A stretch of 50,877 bases of DNA, taken from positions 1 to 50,877 of the forward strand of contig JALONM010000020.1 in NCBI GenBank assembly GCA_025454925.1, read 5' to 3'. Below, one piece after another: positions 17,221 through 26,316 of this stretch (the stretch's first letter is position 1; each line of letters starts with the position of its first letter). The stretch is from Cytophagaceae bacterium. Its GTDB lineage: Bacteria > Bacteroidota > Bacteroidia > Cytophagales > Cytophagaceae. Below the pieces are notes generated by a model, which ran no database searches, was not told where the DNA came from, and saw only the letters and a program-made list of their open reading frames with translations. The translations under genes and the position numbers were made by a program.

Positions 17221-17919
17221 TTGATTGGACTTCGATTGCAACCATTTAAATTTTAATTCTGCTATTTCCCAATCTGTTTCCTGATCGATGTCCTGAACTT
17301 CCATCTCGTTTAATTCCAGTACTCCGGTATTGTCGGTCCATAATTTTCCGCTGCGAAGAAAGGGTTCAACTTTAAAAAAATAAAACTGACCGGCATCGTG
17401 AAAACGCTTTTCCAAGTCCTGGGAACGCGCCTGCATATACTCCGGATATACCATGGAAACGAGCCCCTGGTGGGATACTTGCAAGGCTCTTTGCACTGGG
17501 TAGGAAAAAGGAACTACCGTGAACACGGAATCAAATTGATGTTCCTGAAGCAATCGAAATGCTTCCTGCAACTTAGCGGCGCTAACAAAAGGTGCTGTAG
17601 GATAAATACACAAGGCATAATCAAAGGAACGGCCTTGGGATGCATAGGCCCTTAAAACCTCCTGCAAAACAGAAGCCGTTGTGGCATAATCATTGGCATT
17701 CTCAGACGACCGCATGAAAGGGACCTTGGCTCCCATTTTTTTTGCTAATGCTGCAATTTCCAAATCATCGGTAGAAACCATAACCTCTTCAAATAAATGA
17801 GAAGAAAGGGCTGCTTCGATGGAATATGAAATGATCGGCTTGCCAGCAAACATCCGTATGTTCTTACCTGGTATTCGTTTACTCCCTCCCCTGGCGGGTA
17901 TAATGGCAAGCAGGCTCAT
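17218..17919 (-). CDS. pseF: Pseudaminic acid cytidylyltransferase
   Basis: Activates pseudaminic acid with CTP to CMP-pseudaminic acid, the last step before transfer to surface glycans. 233 residues. The nucleotide motif IPARGGSKRIPGKNIRMFAGKP (positions 7-28) is followed by AALSSHLFEEVMVSTDD, CIYPTAPFVS, PVQRAL and RSQDLEKRFHDAGQFYF. The last motif, with RSQDLE and HDAGQFY, distinguishes PseF from sialic acid NeuA. It is the final gene of a probable operon of cell-envelope proteins, 35 bp after the DUF1571 gene. None of the other pathway genes (pseB, C, G, H, I) is in the window. A legionaminic acid enzyme is the main alternative. Confidence 0.85.
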   Translation of the reverse strand: MSLLAIIPARGGSKRIPGKNIRMFAGKPIISYSIEAALSSHLFEEVMVSTDDLEIAALAKKMGAKVPFMRSSENANDYATTASVLQEVLRAYASQGRSFDYALCIYPTAPFVSAAKLQEAFRLLQEHQFDSVFTVVPFSYPVQRALQVSHQGLVSMVYPEYMQARSQDLEKRFHDAGQFYFFKVEPFLRSGKLWTDNTGVLELNEMEVQDIDQETDWEIAELKFKWLQSKSNQ

Positions 17920-17954
17920 GGTGCTTTACTGGTTTTGTAGGCGATAAGCCTAAA

Positions 17955-18809
17955 TTAGAAATTATAGTCGTCGTTGTCTTCAGAAAAATCATCTTCTGTA
18001 AAAGCAGGATTCAGCACTACTTGGGTATATTCATACTGTTCGTACAATCCTTTATCATCGTACACTTTCATCACCAGGGGAACCTGTCTGCTTTTGTCAA
18101 TGTACAAAATCATTTTACTAGCATAATCGTTGGTTATGTCCAGAACCTGACCTTTGGATACATCGGTATAACTATCCAATTTATTTTCTTCCAGGATTTT
18201 ATACTCACTGATTTTATTGCGTTCGGCAATGGTAAGTACGGTCTCGCCTTCTTTTACGGTGTATTTTTCTTTTTTAAAATTCGGATTATTGAATTCAATT
18301 ACCTGACATGTGATTCCATCCCACAATACATCAGGCTTTTGAACCACCATTGAAACCAAGTCTTTTTGATATTTTAAGGCAAGATGCTCTAATATAGAAA
18401 CTACCAAATCGTACCCGGAATCTAATAAAGTATGGTGTTGTTTTTTTCGCATGGTAGAGCCATACGGATCCAACGAAACGGTAACCCAAGGAAAACCATT
18501 CGGGTTAACCCGAGCCATATTATTATGTTTTCCTTTAATATATAATATTTCTACTCCTTCTTTGGGAGCAAGCTGTTTGGCATAAATTTTAAGAGGATTC
18601 CTGGTAAGTTTTACAAAAGACTTTTGAGTTTCCAAAACGGATTGAATGCGTTCCATTTTGGTCATCTGGTATTGCAATGTGTTGATCTTTTTTGTTTTAG
18701 CAAAAACACTCTTTACTAAATCTACAGGTGTATTTTCCTGTTTTTCAAAAAGGGTGAAGGAAGGAAATAATAAAAATATAAGTACCGAAAAAAAAGATTT
18801 AATGAACAT
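17955..18809 (-). CDS. DUF1571 protein with an inserted LysM domain
   Basis: An exported protein of 284 residues from the ATG at 18809 (a GTG at 18818 is less likely). A signal peptide (about 1-20) is followed by a DUF1571 beta-sheet domain, resembling LolA/LolB-like lipid-binding folds: QMTKMERIQSVLETQKSFVKLTRNPLKIYAKQ is typical. Near 179-226 a LysM motif interrupts it (YTVKEGETVLTIAERNKI...VSKGQVLDI), after which the DUF1571 strands resume (MILYIDKSRQVPLVMKVYDDKG). LysM binds peptidoglycan-type glycans, so the protein may sit between envelope and wall. It ends in an acidic tail. It lies between the SPOR-barrel gene and pseF. Confidence 0.85.
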   Translation of the reverse strand: MFIKSFFSVLIFLLFPSFTLFEKQENTPVDLVKSVFAKTKKINTLQYQMTKMERIQSVLETQKSFVKLTRNPLKIYAKQLAPKEGVEILYIKGKHNNMARVNPNGFPWVTVSLDPYGSTMRKKQHHTLLDSGYDLVVSILEHLALKYQKDLVSMVVQKPDVLWDGITCQVIEFNNPNFKKEKYTVKEGETVLTIAERNKISEYKILEENKLDSYTDVSKGQVLDITNDYASKMILYIDKSRQVPLVMKVYDDKGLYEQYEYTQVVLNPAFTEDDFSEDNDDYNF

Positions 18810-18892
18810 CAGTCCCACTACAGTTAAATCAGTTTTAAATATAGGGTTTTATTTTAGTTAATTCTAGTGGTAAAATCGAAATTGATCAGATC

Positions 18893-21262
18893 CTATAAAT
18901 GTTTCCTCAACACCGGATCATATCCCTTATCCATGTAGGTAGGTATCCACTTTAATACTTTCTCCTTGTCTTCTGTTTCACCTACCATAACACGATAGAT
19001 ATTTCCCGCTTGCGGGTTATTTTTATCCTTAATAATTACCTGAATGAAAACATTCTTTTCTCCTTTTTCACGTAGGCGTTTGCAAAAACTTTCAAGGTTG
19101 GAATACACAAAGAAAGAAGCAATCTGTAATCCATATCCCATGGGTTTTACTTCTACTCCATCGATGGTATAGGTAGTATTAGGTTTGAAGTTTTTATAGG
19201 CCACCGGAGGAATAACGTCCTTGCGTTTATTCGGAGTTTTGTTTACTACTATATCGGCGGAATCCGGAATTACTTTTTCATCTTTGGTAACGTGCAGGGT
19301 ATCTTTAACCTCTGCTACCGCTTTCATATCGGGAAGCAACACCTTTGTAATTTTCAAGCCAGGATCTTCCGTTCGGAAGCGAAGATTTCCGCGTAAATAC
19401 GGATCCGAACTTTCGTACACCACCTTGTATTTATTTTTAGGCAGATTGGAAAAGGAGAACGATCCATCGGGCTGCAAGGGCAATGTTTTTCTGATTTTTC
19501 CGCTGGAATCAACCAGTAAAACGGAAATCTTAGTTACATCCTGTGCTTTGGTTGTAATAACTTTACCTTTTACAGTTAAGGGGCCATTATTGGAAGGTTT
19601 TTTACCTACACCGTATTGAATCTGTGAAATTTCCTTGTTTTTCCTATCATGAACGGCATAGGATAATTTAGCCTTGTCACTTGGATCCTCCACGAAAACG
19701 CGATATCCGGGAGATTCCAATTTTTTAAATTCAAATTCTCCTTTGGGGTCTAAAACTTTAGATTCTTCTACTCGCCCATCCCGTCCAATCAATTTCACCA
19801 CCGTACCTTTAGGTACCCCCGATTTTTTATCTGTGCTCACCTTTCCTGCTAGTGAAAATACAGGGGTGGTATCTTCCGGTTCATCAGTATTAGATTGTTT
19901 GGAAACAAATGGAACAGCACCGGTAAACTTATAATTAAATTCTGTTTCCTTACAATAGTCGTTCATGCGCACGAATTGCATCTTGTACTGACCTGGAGCG
20001 ATATCCACGAAGTTGAATGACTTATCATCCGATAAGGTATCAATGTATGAAACCACACTGTCTTTTTTATCCTTCAGGTAAATCCGCAGCCTGCATCTCG
20101 GATCTGAAATATCCATTTTACCCATTATATTTTCAGCCGTAGTAGTAAGCATAATTTCATGCTGAAAACCTTCCCGGAGCAATACAGAGAAGTTTCCATC
20201 GCGGCTTAATAGATTTTCGGATAATTCTGTTTCTACCATTTCCAGCTCCAACTCTTCGTCTGCGATGTCAATTTTATTATAATTTAAAATCTGAAGGTCA
20301 GCCCGAATAATTCGCTTTTTCCGTTTGGCAAACATAAACTTATAATCTCCGATCTGAAGATCCTTGGCCATAAAAATCAAACCTTTTTCATCCGAGTTTA
20401 CTACGGTAATTTTATTCTGAAGTGTATCGTCAATTTCCACTGGTAGTTCTTTTTGGTACAATTTTTTATTATTCTTATAAACGAGGGTACCTTTAACATC
20501 CACCGGTTTGTCATTCCTCCATTCGTCGCGGTTAAGCTGGGCTAACAATTGTTTTTCTGGTTTATAGAATAAGAATCGAACCCCCAGATTAATTGTTTGG
20601 TAAACAAAGTTCGCATTGTTGTAAAAATAATCCTGGTTAAAAACATTGTTGTTATTAGCAACATTCGTTTGAATTCCATATTCTCCAAACAAGCTGATCT
20701 TTTTTCGCGCTGCTTGCAATCGATATTCAAAGCCCACGGTAGCGCCAAAACCGTGCATGCTCATATTCTGAAGAGAAAGAGAGTTGAAATTATAATAAAC
20801 CTTTTTTACCAAAAAACCCTGACCAAAAGCATCGGAGGAATTAACCTCTGCGGAATCGATGTATTCATCACGTACGAGGCTGGTAAAAGAAAAATTATAA
20901 TTGGCACCCAGGAAAGGACTGAATCTTTTAGCATCAAAAAAATTATAGCGTAGACCTGTACGAAACGATTGAGAAGTAAGATTAAAGTTTGCTTTGGCGG
21001 CTTTTAAAATTCCCCAGGTTTCGGTTGCATAAAAGCTTTTCCATATTCTGAAATTGAAGCCTGCACCGGCGTTCCAACCAGGGCCAAATCCCCCGTAAAC
21101 GCGATCTGGCAAACCGTCTGAAGAACTAATCAATTCGCTGGAAGGAAATAAGACTAACCCACCTTGCGCATGCAGCGAAAGGCGGCGCTCTACCTGCGCC
21201 ATCAGGGAAAATCTTAAACAGATTAAAACAAAAAAAATATAAAAAGTGATCCTTCTCCGCAT
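18893..21262 (-). CDS. Outer-membrane barrel protein with SPOR tail
   Basis: 789 residues. A signal peptide (to about 22) precedes a beta-barrel of about 220 residues (aromatic alternating strands, for example FRTGLRYNFFDAKRFSPFLGANYNF). Then come several carboxypeptidase-regulatory or prealbumin-like beta domains (about 255-640; repeats such as VKGTLVYKNNKK, LAGKVSTDKKSGVPKGTVVKLIG and VKGKVITTKAQDV). A C-terminal SPOR domain occupies 710-789 (YGLQIASFFVYSN...IYRVMVGE). SPOR domains bind glycan strands stripped of stem peptides, typically at division sites. The barrel would anchor in the outer membrane with the SPOR domain facing the wall. Same strand as its neighbours, with gaps of 66 and 83 bp. 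Confidence 0.82.
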   Translation of the reverse strand: MRRRITFYIFFVLICLRFSLMAQVERRLSLHAQGGLVLFPSSELISSSDGLPDRVYGGFGPGWNAGAGFNFRIWKSFYATETWGILKAAKANFNLTSQSFRTGLRYNFFDAKRFSPFLGANYNFSFTSLVRDEYIDSAEVNSSDAFGQGFLVKKVYYNFNSLSLQNMSMHGFGATVGFEYRLQAARKKISLFGEYGIQTNVANNNNVFNQDYFYNNANFVYQTINLGVRFLFYKPEKQLLAQLNRDEWRNDKPVDVKGTLVYKNNKKLYQKELPVEIDDTLQNKITVVNSDEKGLIFMAKDLQIGDYKFMFAKRKKRIIRADLQILNYNKIDIADEELELEMVETELSENLLSRDGNFSVLLREGFQHEIMLTTTAENIMGKMDISDPRCRLRIYLKDKKDSVVSYIDTLSDDKSFNFVDIAPGQYKMQFVRMNDYCKETEFNYKFTGAVPFVSKQSNTDEPEDTTPVFSLAGKVSTDKKSGVPKGTVVKLIGRDGRVEESKVLDPKGEFEFKKLESPGYRVFVEDPSDKAKLSYAVHDRKNKEISQIQYGVGKKPSNNGPLTVKGKVITTKAQDVTKISVLLVDSSGKIRKTLPLQPDGSFSFSNLPKNKYKVVYESSDPYLRGNLRFRTEDPGLKITKVLLPDMKAVAEVKDTLHVTKDEKVIPDSADIVVNKTPNKRKDVIPPVAYKNFKPNTTYTIDGVEVKPMGYGLQIASFFVYSNLESFCKRLREKGEKNVFIQVIIKDKNNPQAGNIYRVMVGETEDKEKVLKWIPTYMDKGYDPVLRKHL

Positions 21263-21328
21263 GAGGGAATGGTTACTCTATTAATTACTTGTGAATCAGA
21301 GTGAAAACCCTAACTACTACTACGGAAA

Positions 21329-22321
21329 CTAGGGACAAATGTTACTATTAATAGTAGTTTTCGATACTCCCACCAGATTACAAGAACTGGCAGGGCCTGC
21401 CACAAAAGTAGAAATCCAGGTACAGGGACTGGTGGAATTTTTAATTTGATAAGTATGGGCAGTACCCGCATCGACAAAGGTGGTTACGGAAAACACATTA
21501 TCATTGGAACCGCAAAGCGGTGCCCCGTTATTGGTGTGTATATTAGTCAGGTTCCCTATTTTAACCCCGTCTACTAAAACATCATACGACCCAAAATTTA
21601 CGCTGGAAGTAGGTGCCGTGTCGAAAAAGTAAAACGTCACCTTTGCCAGGTTGCAGGCATCAAATTGAATTTTTTTAAATTCACCGGCCACAACGGTAAA
21701 TGAACCGGTCCAGGTGCATCCAGCGCTGGTAAAAGCCTGGTAAGTATAAAATCCGGGGGCTACGGACTTAATAAGAGCATCTGTAGAGGTCGGTGAAACA
21801 GAAGCAGCATTGGCGGCATTAATATCCAAAGTATCTTTCATCGAATTCAATCGAATGATGATGGGGGCCGCAAGAACATTGGGAGATAGGGTAAAAAAGG
21901 CTATGTTAGAGGATAAAGGCTCTATCTGTATTTCCAGATCAATGACTGTTGATTCCGGTATTTTAGTTAAAATAGAACTTAAATTTTGGTTGGATAAATA
22001 TTGGTTGTTTAAAGAGTCTAAAAAACTTACCAGAATGTATTGATCCAAGTTGGGTTTAACGGAATCAAGTGTCGCACTTCCATCGGCCATGCTCAAAAGA
22101 GAGCGGTATCCTGGAGTTTGATTGCTGTCGGATAAGGCCGCGTTGTAGTCTTGAAGGTTCTCGAAAATATTAATTCTGGCATTTCCCACAGGCGTTCCAT
22201 TGGTTGTTTTCACAACAACGCGCAAGGTAACCATTTCAGGAAATGTCTCTCCTTTTGACCTTTTGTTGGTTTTACAGGTCGCTAAAAGTGCAATGGCAAG
22301 AAGAGCCCAGAAATATTTCAT
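21329..22321 (-). CDS. Lipoprotein with carboxypeptidase-regulatory-like domain
   Basis: 330 residues. The first 16 residues form a lipoprotein signal with lipobox LLATC, so the mature protein begins at the cysteine and is fixed to a membrane. Residues about 30-90 (VTLRVVVKTTNGTPVGNARINIFEN) resemble a carboxypeptidase-regulatory beta sandwich. The later part holds more beta-rich repeats with serine/threonine-rich stretches and paired cysteines (SAGCTWTGSF, DACNL, APLCGSN, SPCTWIS). No enzyme motif was seen. It lies 28 bp after the T9SS gene and 66 bp before the SPOR-barrel gene, so the three are probably cotranscribed. Possibly a surface or periplasmic partner of those proteins. Confidence 0.8.
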   Translation of the reverse strand: MKYFWALLAIALLATCKTNKRSKGETFPEMVTLRVVVKTTNGTPVGNARINIFENLQDYNAALSDSNQTPGYRSLLSMADGSATLDSVKPNLDQYILVSFLDSLNNQYLSNQNLSSILTKIPESTVIDLEIQIEPLSSNIAFFTLSPNVLAAPIIIRLNSMKDTLDINAANAASVSPTSTDALIKSVAPGFYTYQAFTSAGCTWTGSFTVVAGEFKKIQFDACNLAKVTFYFFDTAPTSSVNFGSYDVLVDGVKIGNLTNIHTNNGAPLCGSNDNVFSVTTFVDAGTAHTYQIKNSTSPCTWISTFVAGPASSCNLVGVSKTTINSNICP

Positions 22322-22349
22322 TGAATTACAATTCGTTCTCTAACTACGT

Positions 22350-25300
22350 TTAATACACAATAAGGTTTTCGGAAGATACCTTTATACCATCGTCCATGCG
22401 AAGAAAATAGATCCCCGAGGGAAGTCCCTGTGAAACTAAGGGTATCGAAATCCATCCCTGACCACTTACCTGGAATGAGCGCAGTACCACCCCATCCCCG
22501 GTGTATAATTCTACACGGATATCAGCACCTTTGGAGTTGAAATACGATATTTGCACCTCTTCACCTTCGGCCACCGGATTCGGAAATGCTTTTATGGGAT
22601 TGTACCAATCAAATTCCTGAATGGTGATGGTAGTATCGGTTTGAACAAAAAATTGTCGTTCCAGACTTCCACCTGCTTTACCAGATACCCGGAAAGGATC
22701 ACTTAAAACCTTACAGGAGCCATTCGATACCGCCACTACATAATCCCCATCGAAATAAGCAGCATACTGATTGGCTTGTTCTCCGACAATTCGTTTCCAA
22801 CTATGATCAACAAAGGCATACCATTGGTACTGGGTTCCAGAGATTGTAGACTTTAATGTACTTTCATAAGAACTGGAGGCCACCGATTGCAAAGCAGGCT
22901 TTAATTCACGGTAACCAACATTCACCACGGCACTGCTTGCCAGGCATGACAATCCATCTTTTAAAATTAATTGATAGTTCCCATCTACTTTTGGCTGATA
23001 CGGATGCTGTGTTTCATTCACAATGATGGAACCGTCTACCTTCCAGGCCAAACTGGCAAAAGTTAAGTTGGTACTTAGTTGTACTGGCGCTGCATTGCAC
23101 ATCTTGGTACCGTTTACGGTATCCAGATTAAAGTTATTGGCAAGCGAAGATTTATGCAGGGCAAATTTCATAGCCATCGATTGCACGGTGCATCCAGTAG
23201 CCAATACTTCAATGGAATCAATACCGGCCGGTAATAGGGCGTTCGAAAATGCTATGGGAACAGATTTAATAGTTCCATCGCCGGAAATGAGAGGACTTAT
23301 ATTTTGCCCGGCAAAACGAAGATTGTAATCTACATTATTTTGAGTATTAAAATTCAAGATTGCAGTTTCTCCATCACACAAGGTATCAACCAATGGAAAC
23401 ATGGAAATGGTAGTATTCACAGTAGGTTTCACCACCAGATTAAGCGTTCCGGAGGAATTTCCTGAGCTACAATGAGTGGAAGAAACAGATTGAATAGAAA
23501 TGGTACTGCTTGAACTAGGTGTAAATGAAATGGGAAGCGAGCCTGAGTTTCCAGGAAATACGCCTGAGGAATTTACAGTGCCATCGGTCAGTATTACTTG
23601 AATGGGGCCTTTGCCGTTTACCAGCACAGGTATACTGACGGCATTTCCCTGGCAACTGTTGATTGTACCTGAAATGCTTGCCTGAGGCGGATTTTCAGCA
23701 ATAACGGTATCTGCAAATCCATTGAGGATAGTTCCAGTGCAACCGTTGGCATCTTTAAACAAGATCGGTTGTGCACTTAAGGTGTATTCGGTATAGTTTA
23801 GCGTGGGAACTACAGTTTGTGTAAATGCATTGGAATTTATCGGAGGAAGATCGTTGGCTGTCCCATCCGATCCATTAAGTCGAACACCTGTAAAAGGTGG
23901 TGTACCTTCTAAGTCCAACAAAAGTGTATAGGAAGTTCCCAAACAAATGGTATCGGGTTGCGATAGCATTTTTGCTTTTGGGAATGGCGTTAAATTAACG
24001 GTAATACTTCTGGAGGTGGTGTTGCAACCAGGTTTAAATGCATTTAAGGTCAACGAAACAGAACCTCCGCTAATTTCGGCTGCTGTTGGCAAGTAAGTAA
24101 TAGCCGTGGCGGTAGCGGAAGGTAGATACGTGCCTGCTCCTCCTGACCACGACTGTGACGTTTGGTCGGTAACAAGCGGATTAAGGCTTACGTCATTCGC
24201 ACATTTTGAGGTAGACGCAGCCATGGAGATGGCCGGTGCCGGAGTAACCGTAACCGGTGTGTTTTGAGTGGTAGTATCTCTGCATCCACTGCTGTTAGTC
24301 ATCAATAAGCGGGTGTTGTAAACACCTGGCAGCGTAATTTCCAAGGCAGGCACAGTAAGATTGGCGGCACCTCCGGTAGACGTTGTGGTGGATGCACTGG
24401 AAAGAATGGTATTGTTGAATACTACCTGATAGGTAGTAAATGGTGCTGCTGAAGGAATCGTAATTGGCAGGGTATTACCCGAACACAAGGAAGTTAGGCT
24501 GGTAAAGGCTGTAGCTGCATTAGGGGCTGGCAACACGGTGTATGGAACTACCGCATTGCCCATTCCGGTAATAACGGTGATTTGGTCAAATAGACCCGTA
24601 GAATTAATCTTGTTGATGAACAAGGTGTCTCCGGTAGCACTGGTTGTAAAGTCGGTAATATTCGAACCATTGAATAATACTGCCACCACAGGGTTGAAAT
24701 TTTGTCCTACCAGAATAATTCGTTCGTTATTGCAAGCCGAGGAAATGGCAGCCCCAAGATTGGACCTTCGTTGAATGCTGGATATAACCGGACCTAAACT
24801 AGCTAGTTTCCAATCGCCCGAAATACCTCCGACGCTTGCCAGTGGACCGTTATAACTAAAGGAATGGGGAGCCGCCGTGGTAAATGTTCCTCCTGTTACA
24901 ATTTCGGTGGTATTTCGAAAAAGTTTGGTAGGCACACCGTTGTAAAATGATAGATCATACCCTACTGTGAAATTTATACTCGACAATGATAAGGCGCCTG
25001 TAGTGCTGAATTGAATAGAACGCTGAGAACAATTGGTACACACGAGCGGATTGATTTTCATGCGTAAACCACCTGCGCTGGCTAATGAAGTATTGCCAAT
25101 CGTAAGTGGACTATAGGATCCACCAAAGCCTAAGGGATAAGAGAAAATAAGGTCAGAGGAAACGTTAGCCAATTTAATAAGTCCACCGCCTGTGGTTTCG
25201 ATCATGGAGCTTGGCCCGAACGTACCATTGATAGAACCTTCGGCTTGTACATCTCCATTCATTAAACGGAAAACACCTCCATTCAAATTCAGTTGATTAC

Positions 25301-26078
25301 TCACTCTCAGTAAAGAAGAAGTAACACTTTCCAGAACGGAGCTTGTTTTATTTACCACCAGATTGGCGAATATAAATGTACCACTTCCGGATATGCGTTG
25401 CGTGGAAGAAGGGCTCGTAAATAAAAACGAAGTACCAACGGCCTGGAGCGCGCCGTTGTTATGTAAATGCCCATTCAAAGAAATAGCCGATTGAAATTCC
25501 AGCGTGGCATTCGCACCGATTACCAAGCTATCCGCTATCGTTACATTAAATCCAGTACCCAAGGCTTTTACTCCAGTACCTCCCAACACCAACTTAAAAT
25601 AATTCGTCTTTAGAATATTTTGATTGGAATTGCCCAGATAGAAAAATGAAGAATTGCTATTTCCGGTAATTGTTCCGGTAACATTGTTGAGAGGTCCCAA
25701 TATGGTGAAACTGAATGGAAATCCTCCGAAATCAAAAGCGCCAGTGCCCGATACAGATCCGGTTACCTTAATATCAGCGCCAGCAGCCGTAATGTTGAAA
25801 TTTCCATTATTTACCAGATTGCCATTGACCAGAATTTTACCATTTCCAATAAATTGAAGGTTGGCCCCCGGATTAATGGTAAGATTATTTAAAACGATAA
25901 TGTCGGATGAAATAATTGTGCAGGTACCTGATTGGATGGTCACACTTTCTGTAGCAATCGGAGGCGTTATTCCACTCCAGTGAACTCCTGGGCTAGAATA
26001 ATTTGCCACTCCATTGAAGTTCTTCTGAGCAAAGAGAGGTAATGATGCTAATAGAAATAATAGTACGAATCGTGTCAT
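22350..26078 (-). CDS. Large T9SS-secreted adhesin-like protein
   Basis: 1242 residues from the ATG at 26078; the open frame upstream to 26168 lacks a signal peptide at its start, whereas MTRFVLLFLLASLPLFAQ here is one. The N-terminal part, about 25-380, is rich in short parallel beta repeats (NNLTINPGANLQFIGNGKILVNGNLVNNG), like a beta-helix seen in adhesins. Then come several Ig-like or PKD-like beta domains (about 450-1120) with P-x-A-S/T sequences and paired cysteines. The C-terminal 80 residues (AFPNPVAEGEEVQISYFNSKG ... GLPSGIYFLRM) form a type A sorting domain used by the gliding-associated type IX secretion system. Probably surface displayed or released; no enzyme motif. Confidence 0.88.
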   Translation of the reverse strand: MTRFVLLFLLASLPLFAQKNFNGVANYSSPGVHWSGITPPIATESVTIQSGTCTIISSDIIVLNNLTINPGANLQFIGNGKILVNGNLVNNGNFNITAAGADIKVTGSVSGTGAFDFGGFPFSFTILGPLNNVTGTITGNSNSSFFYLGNSNQNILKTNYFKLVLGGTGVKALGTGFNVTIADSLVIGANATLEFQSAISLNGHLHNNGALQAVGTSFLFTSPSSTQRISGSGTFIFANLVVNKTSSVLESVTSSLLRVSNQLNLNGGVFRLMNGDVQAEGSINGTFGPSSMIETTGGGLIKLANVSSDLIFSYPLGFGGSYSPLTIGNTSLASAGGLRMKINPLVCTNCSQRSIQFSTTGALSLSSINFTVGYDLSFYNGVPTKLFRNTTEIVTGGTFTTAAPHSFSYNGPLASVGGISGDWKLASLGPVISSIQRRSNLGAAISSACNNERIILVGQNFNPVVAVLFNGSNITDFTTSATGDTLFINKINSTGLFDQITVITGMGNAVVPYTVLPAPNAATAFTSLTSLCSGNTLPITIPSAAPFTTYQVVFNNTILSSASTTTSTGGAANLTVPALEITLPGVYNTRLLMTNSSGCRDTTTQNTPVTVTPAPAISMAASTSKCANDVSLNPLVTDQTSQSWSGGAGTYLPSATATAITYLPTAAEISGGSVSLTLNAFKPGCNTTSRSITVNLTPFPKAKMLSQPDTICLGTSYTLLLDLEGTPPFTGVRLNGSDGTANDLPPINSNAFTQTVVPTLNYTEYTLSAQPILFKDANGCTGTILNGFADTVIAENPPQASISGTINSCQGNAVSIPVLVNGKGPIQVILTDGTVNSSGVFPGNSGSLPISFTPSSSSTISIQSVSSTHCSSGNSSGTLNLVVKPTVNTTISMFPLVDTLCDGETAILNFNTQNNVDYNLRFAGQNISPLISGDGTIKSVPIAFSNALLPAGIDSIEVLATGCTVQSMAMKFALHKSSLANNFNLDTVNGTKMCNAAPVQLSTNLTFASLAWKVDGSIIVNETQHPYQPKVDGNYQLILKDGLSCLASSAVVNVGYRELKPALQSVASSSYESTLKSTISGTQYQWYAFVDHSWKRIVGEQANQYAAYFDGDYVVAVSNGSCKVLSDPFRVSGKAGGSLERQFFVQTDTTITIQEFDWYNPIKAFPNPVAEGEEVQISYFNSKGADIRVELYTGDGVVLRSFQVSGQGWISIPLVSQGLPSGIYFLRMDDGIKVSSENLIVY

Positions 26079-26316
26079 GTAAGAAATTCCCGTTTCCCGA
26101 TTTCTCTTTAATTCATTTATCTTACGAACACGTAACCATTTTGGGTATAAGAATATTTGCAAAGACAAGCCCCGGCGATATATTCATAATTGAAAAATGC
26201 AAGACTTTGGCGTTAAATTATTCACATTAATTCCCAAAACTACCTTTTTTACTATTTTTACACATGTATCATATTTTCAGGGAACTATCGTTACCTACTA
26301 AACAGGTTATTGTGCC

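Noticed and set aside
26079-26168. Longer start for the T9SS protein
   Set aside because: It would place 30 charged residues before an obvious signal peptide.
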